Below, piece by piece: positions 18,101 to 21,860 of a stretch of 21,860 nt of DNA (positions within the stretch are counted from its first letter, which is position 1; each line of letters begins with the position of its first letter). The stretch lies in IMG/VR virus record IMGVR_UViG_3300042324_000291, positions 1-21,860 of that record; one strand, 5' to 3'. The translations under genes and the position numbers were made by a program. The notes under the pieces are model-generated. The model searched no databases, was not told where the DNA came from, and worked only from the letters and a program-made list of their open reading frames with translations. This DNA is from a virus.

Positions 18101-18181
18101 CGCATATCTTTCTTCGGACAGTTCTTTGGATCTACGCAACATCTCGTTGAGTGCATCGAAATCTTCATAATTATTAGCCAT
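15152..18181 (-). CDS. Tail tape-measure-like protein with C-terminal M15 peptidase domain
   Basis: The 1009-residue protein (ATG at 18181; GTG at 18193 lacks a ribosome site) starts with a charged coiled coil (residues about 10-150). A hydrophobic segment follows (AAMMFIPGLGIAARIAGGAI, residues about 220-250), then long Ala/Lys/Glu-rich helices, the usual make-up of tape measures. Residues about 635-790 are a Pro/Ser/Thr-rich linker with tandem repeats. Residues about 800-915 resemble M15/VanY-type peptidases: SAKRDPEDQQRLW, then SKHERGFAVDI and DPVHFEM, giving zinc-ligand candidates His873, Asp880 and His908. M15 enzymes cut peptide bonds in peptidoglycan, so the protein may both set tail length and open the wall during DNA entry. 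A tail lysin unrelated to length control is the alternative. The divergent neighbour encodes a gp26-like frameshift protein. Confidence 0.82.
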   Translation of the reverse strand: MANNYEDFDALNEMLRRSKELSEERYAAEEGYVRRADGSYKALESQFEKRSKIELKLNEELEAQLGKNTTLQNKRQAIFDKEMENMGYLIKSNGEFVKTTVELTVEQRKTLANYRDINDKTEKLAKTLDAPGKAFNELSSRLNSTKAIVGEFSNRILESTKGSMGMTAAVQLGTAAFEGIFKAATAMTKSLYEGERGAKVGAKAVSAFADSISTALKGIGAAMMFIPGLGIAARIAGGAIALLGVAVEAAAEANRIAAEQNDKLYESFTKLSEAGLAGAKGMTGVFEMVQTLGMTTAELEKFNTLLASNARDLKLFGTTAATGANKFASVAGELVKSDVGQKLEMLGVTADQQREHTLQYMAQQTRMGMMQGKSQQDLVKGASAYVEELDKLAMLSGATRKQQEESRAAVMAEEELRAAMLQAEIDGDTTRQKQLEGIAKYAAYLRDSGDTRGSTGVTRYGAAGGPIDDASAAAMMTYGKGIQAALDGKPIAEVIKQGNESSKETLKQMAGTKTVGGDTSGILTGKFGNLVDNTKMIDAATKLSEKSGKSFDESLSQLQKERQGTDQVTKDNIEGRRLQQSAAQQLDSVVFSFNAAAKLNKTASDTFNSAVTKFNETVGAKPVSGGNIKTTKSSGSSDTSTTPVPPPISPESPESPVSPESPSSPVTAKTPAPVATRSITPTPTPVATPVATRSITPTPTPVATPVSMGNEGRRSATTAPVAASITASTAKPVSMGNEGRRSATTAPVAASITASTAKPVSMSNEGKRSETAALTATPTTSISEVIKGIETLFTFGSRSGSKSNFEQLNDSIKSKIINAAKEFKSMTGSTISINSAKRDPEDQQRLWDESVAAGRPGKTAKNMPIGRPGTSKHERGFAVDIQNYNDPKAVDAMNKQGLFQTVPKDPVHFEMARFGGVFKGPASGYPVMLHEEEVAMPKPQFDELANGVQKESVTTATHNLGSNSDNLADSPSAILQELIVLMEDKFDTMISKLSDGNDISDKLLRNAMV
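15900..16069 (-). repeat. 81-bp tandem repeat in the tape-measure-like gene
   Basis: Two identical or nearly identical 81-base copies start at 15900 and 15981, with a partial third from 16062 and a diverged piece to the left. They encode the 27-residue unit containing PVSMGNEGRRSATTAPVAAS in the linker before the peptidase domain. Confidence 0.9.
16071..16166 (-). repeat. 48-bp tandem repeat in the tape-measure-like gene
   Basis: Two copies (16071-16118 and 16119-16166), nearly identical, encode a 16-residue Thr/Pro-rich unit (VATRSITPTPTPVATP). They adjoin the 81-bp repeats and extend the flexible linker. Confidence 0.85.
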
Positions 18182-18191
18182 GTTTTTACCC

Positions 18192-18199
18192 ACTAAATA
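18192..18199 (+). promoter_or_regulatory. Late-promoter-like ACTAAATA before the gp26-like gene
   Basis: ACTAAATA matches six of eight positions of TATAAATA and lies about 40 bases upstream of the ATG at 18241. That leaves room for a leader containing the AGGAG site. Together with the opposing TATAAATA it would make a compact divergent promoter. Confidence 0.35.
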
Positions 18200-18207
18200 G
18201 TTAATAG

Positions 18208-18215
18208 TATTTATA
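18208..18215 (-). promoter_or_regulatory. T4-late-promoter-like TATAAATA before the tape-measure gene
   Basis: The minus strand reads TATAAATACTATT, an exact match to the T4 late promoter core, which T4 gp55 recognises. It lies 27 bases from the ATG at 18181. The phage's own late sigma factor is not in the window, so use is inferred. Confidence 0.6.
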
Positions 18216-18230
18216 TATTAAAAAACCCCC

Positions 18231-18235
18231 AGGAG
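18231..18235 (+). promoter_or_regulatory. Ribosome binding site AGGAG of the gp26-like gene
   Basis: AGGAG lies five bases before ATG 18241. It settles the start of this plus-strand gene among minus-strand neighbours and points to strong translation, as expected for an assembly factor needed in quantity. Confidence 0.8.
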
Positions 18236-18240
18236 AACAT

Positions 18241-19065
18241 ATGAACACAAATCCATTAAAACAATACTTCCGTAGACCTGAAATTTATCTAAAATTACCC
18301 AGTAACGGCAATTTTTACCCAGCTGGTTCTATTGATTTGCCCGAAAATAAAGAATTACCTATCTATCCAATGACTGCTATCGATGAAATAACAAGCAAGA
18401 CACCTGATGCACTATTCAATGGAACTGCTGTAGTTGACATTATTAAAAGTTGTGTCCCAAGTATCAAAGATCCGTGGTCTATCCCTAGCATTGATTTAGA
18501 TCCACTATTAGTGGCAATTAGAGCGGCAAGTAATGGTAATTTACTTGATATTGAATCAACATGCCCAAGCTGTAGTGAACACGCTTTGTATAATATAAAT
18601 TTAGTAGGATTATTAAGTAAAATTGAAGTTGGTAATTATGATGAACCAGTAATACTAAATGAACTAACTTTCAAATTCAAACCCTTTACTTATCAGAAAA
18701 TAAACAATATCAATATGGTACAATTTGAAATTGAACAATCAATCAATAAATTACAATCTATTGAAGATCCAATTGAACGTCAAACACAATCTGGTATTAC
18801 TATGCAAAAATTAAATAAATTGAGCATGGATTTAATTAGTGAATCTTTAGAATATATTAAGACTCCTTTAGAAATTGTGAATGAAAATGAATATATTTTA
18901 GATTTCTTACAAAATTGTGATCGTAGAACCTTTGAACAACTTAGAAATACAGCAGTTAAGCTACGTGAGTCATCACAACTTAAACCATTGGATGTGAAAT
19001 GTATCCATTGCTCACATGAGTATACACAAAAATTAACACTTAACGTATCTGATTTTTTCGCTTAA
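18241..19065 (+). CDS. 26: gp26-like T4 baseplate/hub family protein (zero-frame product)
   Basis: The 274-residue protein matches my memory of the T4 baseplate/hub gp26-type family: KLPSNGNFYPAGSIDLP, then ELPIYPMTAIDEITSKTPDA and SCVPSIKDPWSIPSIDLD. Two CxxC pairs (C108/C111, C254/C257) suggest one bound zinc. AGGAG at 18231-18235, five bases before the ATG, is the clearest ribosome site in the window. The gene runs opposite to the surrounding late genes and diverges from the tape-measure gene across about 60 bases. The last codons, GAT TTT TTC GCT TAA, contain a -1 slippery heptamer, so a fraction of ribosomes should make a longer product. By position and expression mode I infer a tail assembly chaperone role. 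The family name is from recognition, not a search. Confidence 0.88.
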   Translation: MNTNPLKQYFRRPEIYLKLPSNGNFYPAGSIDLPENKELPIYPMTAIDEITSKTPDALFNGTAVVDIIKSCVPSIKDPWSIPSIDLDPLLVAIRAASNGNLLDIESTCPSCSEHALYNINLVGLLSKIEVGNYDEPVILNELTFKFKPFTYQKINNINMVQFEIEQSINKLQSIEDPIERQTQSGITMQKLNKLSMDLISESLEYIKTPLEIVNENEYILDFLQNCDRRTFEQLRNTAVKLRESSQLKPLDVKCIHCSHEYTQKLTLNVSDFFA

Positions 19066-19289
19066 AGCTTCTATATCTTAACTCTGAAGATATACAGAAG
19101 CTAATAGATGATATGGAATCAGAGTCTAAAGCTATAAAAAACACAGCCATAAGATACTCTTGGTATATGAGAGGTGGGGTTACCTATGAGGATGTTTTAA
19201 ATATGTCTACTACTGAACGTAATATTATAGGTAAATTAATAGAAGAAAACTTAGAAACAACTAAGAAATCAGGGCTACCATTCTTTTAA
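18241..19289 (+). CDS. Predicted -1 frameshift product of the gp26-like gene (349 aa)
   Basis: The product is read as 18241-19059 in the first frame, then 19059-19286 in the -1 frame, with stop TAA at 19287-19289. The shift would keep 273 residues, replace the final Ala, and add 76 residues: RLKLLYLNSEDIQKLIDDME, then a middle part with RYSWYMRGGVTYEDVLNMS, ending NLETTKKSGLPFF. The -1 frame is closed by TGA at 19050-19052, directly before the slippery site, so it has almost no independent upstream reading frame. The first in-frame ATG (19113) lacks a ribosome site. The short-plus-extended pair is the layout of lambda gpG and gpGT. An independently translated short protein of about 58 residues from 19113 is the alternative. 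Confidence 0.72.
19053..19102 (+). promoter_or_regulatory. Programmed -1 ribosomal frameshift signal
   Basis: The slippery heptamer T TTT TTC (19053-19059) is in the correct register: the zero-frame codons are TTT and TTC. A six-base spacer (19060-19065) contains the zero-frame stop. It is followed at once by a hairpin: 19066-19079 pairs with 19087-19093 and 19096-19102, giving 14 Watson-Crick pairs, a two-base bulge (19094-19095) and a seven-base loop (19080-19086). Heptamer, 5-9-base spacer and downstream stem are the known elements of -1 frameshift sites. No Shine-Dalgarno-like stimulator is evident upstream. Confidence 0.8.
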
Positions 19290-19351
19290 TTAATTCCGTA
19301 ACTGTTCATTTATCATTACGGGTTATCTATGTAAAGATGAACTTCGTTCAT

Positions 19352-19383
19352 CTAAGAACTCACTTCGTTCGTTCTTAGTTTTT
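19352..19383 (+). terminator. Rho-independent terminator after the gp26-like frameshift gene
   Basis: CTAAGAAC (19352-19359) pairs with GTTCTTAG (19371-19378) and is followed by TTTTT on the plus strand. It lies about 60 bases behind the -1 frame stop. A second hairpin, AGATGAAC with GTTCATCT (19335-19353), adjoins and partly overlaps it. The 11-base loop makes the stem moderate rather than strong. Confidence 0.6.
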
Positions 19384-19790
19384 ATGGTTATCTATTGTCT
19401 TTTACTCTACATTATGTATGGACTATATTGCCGCTTTGAAGCCATGGTAGTGCTATTCAGCACTACCAATGGTTAAGGGTATTTGCCATGCCCGTCATCC
19501 TTTGTTATCTTTTCCCCGTCTAATTAGCTATTTGTTGCTACTAAACGCTACCGGTTGCTCTGTAAAGTTATGGGACTGTAGTGAAGCTATCAATGATTTT
19601 TCAATTGATTCTTCAGCAACGCACTTCTCACCCCGCAAAAATAAAGTAGGGGTGAGCTTGTTGAGGGTTCGCTTTGTCGATTGCCCTCTCGGTATTCCAT
19701 AGTTATCACTAACTATGCTTACTCCAGATCCATCAGCGTTTAACCGCATCTTCAAGGAGGTCTGACAAACTCAGACAACGAATTTTTATT
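19384..19790 (-). ncRNA. Structured intergenic region, candidate non-coding RNA
   Basis: About 400 bases without a convincing gene but with closely spaced inverted repeats: 19442-19472 (10-bp core plus bulged extension), 19582-19615 (TGAAG/CTTCA enclosing ATCAAT/ATTGAT), 19627-19656 (CTCACCCC/GGGGTGAG), 19663-19688 (GAGGG/CCCTC), 19698-19717 (perfect 8 bp) and 19760-19776 (6 bp). Read on the minus strand, the 19698-19717 loop is GTGA, a GNRA tetraloop, which favours a minus-strand RNA. Short ORFs on both strands here look unlike phage proteins. The minus-strand ORF (from 19749, beginning MRLNADGSGV, through RGEKCVAEES) faintly resembles C-terminal tails of IS605-family TnpB, whose transcripts carry a structured guide RNA. 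No TnpB body is present. The RNA class is unknown. Confidence 0.35.
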
Positions 19791-19793
19791 TGA

Positions 19794-20348
19794 TTATGTT
19801 GTTGGGATATTGATAACAGTTTGAGTTGACGTTGTGTCTGTTGGTGCTGAATAGCTTTTTAATAATGTACTGTTGTGTAGGAAAAAGTCATCAAATTCAA
19901 CGATTAACCAATCGCCAAACTTGCTTGACGAATAATAGACAAAATTGTCTGTTATCCATGTTGAGCCGCATTGCACGGCAACATAACGACCTTTTCTATT
20001 AAACTTCATAAACAATAAATTTACATCACCATTATCGGCAACATCCATTAATTGTTCAATCCATGTATTTATTACTTTACATTCGCCTGAAAGTAGTAAG
20101 TGAAAAGGAAAATCTGCATAAAACTTACATTCAATATTCATTTTACTGAAACTTTGACCGGGTACAATATCACCTTTGAAAGACCGTACTTGTCCTTCAT
20201 GTAATACTGCTGTTCTATGCTGATTTTTACCACCAATGTAAGCGCCAGAACCAGGTGCTCTTATAAAGCTTTCGCCATATAGGTCAGAAAGAAACTTTGC
20301 AACTTCTCTCTCAAATCCTGATCCTTTAGCCTTTTGCGGTGATGTCAT
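19794..20348 (-). CDS. PD-(D/E)XK nuclease, Holliday-junction-resolvase-like
   Basis: The 184-residue protein, from ATG at 20348, begins with KAKGSGFEREVAKFLSDLYG, then RAPGSGA, GDIV and NIECKF. This is the order of the Hjc/PD-(D/E)XK fold: Glu13 or Glu15 in the first helix, Asp60, then Glu73-x-Lys75 as metal-binding and catalytic residues. Such enzymes cut branched or structured DNA in recombination, replication or before packaging. The TTG 16 codons upstream would overlap gp46 and is unlikely; from the ATG the gap to the gp46 stop is 34 bases. Its place behind gp46 supports a recombination or DNA-processing role. The exact substrate cannot be read from the sequence. Confidence 0.78.
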   Translation of the reverse strand: MTSPQKAKGSGFEREVAKFLSDLYGESFIRAPGSGAYIGGKNQHRTAVLHEGQVRSFKGDIVPGQSFSKMNIECKFYADFPFHLLLSGECKVINTWIEQLMDVADNGDVNLLFMKFNRKGRYVAVQCGSTWITDNFVYYSSSKFGDWLIVEFDDFFLHNSTLLKSYSAPTDTTSTQTVINIPTT

Positions 20349-20382
20349 GTTAATACTTATCTGTCTCTGTGTCTCTTTGAAA

Positions 20383-21858
20383 TTATTCTGTATCAACTGC
20401 GGTTGAATAACTTGTAAAGCCGTTCTCTTTAATTACTTTAAGAACACTAGGCACACGCCCGGCTAATTCTTCACGGTGACTTACAAGCCAAATACTTTTC
20501 TGTCTGCGTCGGCTCATGTCTTTAAGGATTGCAATAGCATTCTCAACACCCATAGTGTCAAGACCACTATCAATCAATTCATCAATAAATAATGTATTGA
20601 TAGGGCGATATAAACTTTCCCATACATCTCTAAACGCAAAACTTAAACCTAAGATCAATCGGTTACGTTCACCACGACTTAGATTATCAAAATCAAGTTC
20701 ACGACCGAGCTCGGTAATCTCAACTTGTAAATCATTCTGGAAAATAACCTGATGGGGTAAACCAATCTTATCTAAATAATGTGTTAATCGTTGATTCAAG
20801 TAACTTAAATTCTGGTCAATAATCTTCTTACGAACAAAACTATCTTTGCTAACTAACAAATCTAACAAGAACTTTTGATGATCCATTGTTCTTGTCAATC
20901 TGTTGATAGCATTAAAGTCAATAGATTGTAATGCGTTACTCTCCATCTCTACTACTTGTTCAGCATATGGATCAGTTTCATTACCTTTAGTACTAATTTG
21001 TGTTAATAAACTATTAACAGTAGAACGATGTTCAACAGCTTCTGCCTCTGTGTCATAAATTGTAATAGGTTGAGGCCCTAATTCAACATAACTTAACTCA
21101 TTAAGTTGTTCACTAAATGGATTAGATTCTTGTTTCTTATCTTCCCATATCTTCTTTAAGTTAGCTACATCACCACTATGACGAATAGCTTCTGCTTCTG
21201 TTTTATATTTTGGAGTAGGCTTAAGACCAATATCTTTTAATGCTGATTGATTAGCCTCTAAATGATCTTCCATCATTGCTAAATCAGCTTTTGTATTTTC
21301 AAGTAACGTAGTTTTTTCTAACGTAACTTCTAAATGTTTGTCATCATGGAAATCTTGACCACATGCATAACACTTATGATCCTCTAATTCTTTAATTTCC
21401 CGAACCAATTTCTCAATTAATTTTTTTTCTTTAGTAATATTCTTGTTTTGGGTGTCAATTGCTGTGGCAATAATCTTTTGGTCAGCTTCATCTTTGATCC
21501 ACTCTTTTAAGTCAACCCATGATTTGAGTTCGGCTTCAATATCATACTCATTCTTGCGTAGGTATGTAGTATGTGCTACTGTAATATCAGTATCATGTTT
21601 TTGTTGCCATGCAGTAGAACGTGCAACTAACGCATTATACGTATCCTGTGCTTCTTTTTGTTTAGCCCAAACATTCAAATCTTTATGTGCTAGTAGTTCT
21701 GCTTCAATATTAATCTTGCTCAATTCATCATGATCGGCAACTAATTTAGCAAGATCCTCATCATGCTTTGCTTTCCATAACTTCTGTCTACGTTTGAAAC
21801 TTTCAATCTGTTCAGCTACACGTTTGTTAGCTTCTTCAATACCCTTAACACGATATTC
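20383..21858 (-). CDS. 46: Recombination endonuclease subunit gp46 (Rad50/SbcC-like), 5' end outside the window
   Basis: The frame is open to the right edge, giving 491 C-terminal residues; the N terminus with the Walker A motif lies beyond the window. The visible part is long coiled coil interrupted by a zinc hook (KCYACGQDF, Cys pair at about residues 163 and 166 of the visible part). It ends with the ABC-ATPase second half: signature NLSRGERNRLILGLSFAFRD, Walker B TLFIDELID, D-loop SGLDTMG and switch His in WLVSHREE. In T4, gp46 works with gp47 to resect DNA ends for recombination-dependent replication. A TTG at 21723 is only an internal codon, since reading continues upstream (EYRVKGIEEANKRVAEQIES). 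The partner gene 47 is not in the window. Confidence 0.96.
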   Translation of the reverse strand, partial: EYRVKGIEEANKRVAEQIESFKRRQKLWKAKHDEDLAKLVADHDELSKINIEAELLAHKDLNVWAKQKEAQDTYNALVARSTAWQQKHDTDITVAHTTYLRKNEYDIEAELKSWVDLKEWIKDEADQKIIATAIDTQNKNITKEKKLIEKLVREIKELEDHKCYACGQDFHDDKHLEVTLEKTTLLENTKADLAMMEDHLEANQSALKDIGLKPTPKYKTEAEAIRHSGDVANLKKIWEDKKQESNPFSEQLNELSYVELGPQPITIYDTEAEAVEHRSTVNSLLTQISTKGNETDPYAEQVVEMESNALQSIDFNAINRLTRTMDHQKFLLDLLVSKDSFVRKKIIDQNLSYLNQRLTHYLDKIGLPHQVIFQNDLQVEITELGRELDFDNLSRGERNRLILGLSFAFRDVWESLYRPINTLFIDELIDSGLDTMGVENAIAILKDMSRRRQKSIWLVSHREELAGRVPSVLKVIKENGFTSYSTAVDTE

Positions 21859-21860
21859 TT

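Noticed and set aside
19409-19472. Group I intron core (minus strand GCAATATAGTCC resembles the S element)
   Set aside because: No matching R/P7 partner of GACTA type is present upstream, and no gene on that strand is split here.
19469-19755. Overlapping short ORFs on both strands in the structured intergenic region as protein genes
   Set aside because: Both overlap strong inverted repeats. The minus-strand ORF extends past its ATG at 19749 only to a TTG at 19755, closed upstream by TGA at 19771-19773, and neither has a Shine-Dalgarno element. The AAGGAGGT at 19755-19762 on the plus strand has no start codon behind it.

Overview
This window looks like part of an AT-rich, T4-type tailed phage (myovirus) genome, from an uncultured or environmental relative of the marine/freshwater T4 superfamily. 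It carries the T4-style head block in order along the minus strand: portal gp20, a small protein, an acidic core protein, gp21 prohead protease, gp22 scaffold and gp23 major capsid protein. A gp46 (Rad50/SbcC-like) recombination nuclease subunit lies further upstream. The host cannot be read from the sequence. No tRNA, integrase or CRISPR array was seen.

Layout from right to left, which is the direction of most transcription. At 21858-20383 is the C-terminal part of gp46, followed by a PD-(D/E)XK nuclease (20348-19794). From 19790 to 19384 is a non-coding stretch packed with hairpins. At 18241-19289, on the plus strand, is a gp26-like (T4 baseplate/hub family) gene whose end carries a textbook -1 ribosomal frameshift signal: slippery T TTT TTC, a 6-nt spacer, and a 14-bp stem. 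The shift would add 76 residues. Divergent from it is a tail tape-measure-like protein (18181-15152) with a C-terminal M15/VanY-type peptidase domain. The head cluster spans 15124-9172. An HNH homing endonuclease (9061-8318) and a small protein with two membrane-type segments (8298-7759) follow. A degenerate HNH zinc protein sits on the plus strand (7333-7698). The left third is two consecutive, highly repetitive fibre-like virion proteins: one of 1859 residues, and one running off the left edge.

How the genes work together: gp67-like, gp22 and gp21 would build and mature the prohead around gp23 and the gp20 portal. The tape measure and the frameshifting gp26-like protein would act in tail assembly, and I infer that the latter plays the role of the lambda G/GT tail chaperones. 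The two fibre-like proteins probably contact the host. gp46 and the nuclease belong to recombination and DNA processing. T4-late-promoter-like octamers (TATAAATA and close variants) occur upstream of several transcription units. Three hairpins with T-runs, two of them with TTCG loops, punctuate the minus-strand units, and one sits behind the plus-strand gene. The most interesting item is the frameshift cassette beside the tape-measure gene; the second is the structured intergenic region at 19384-19790.
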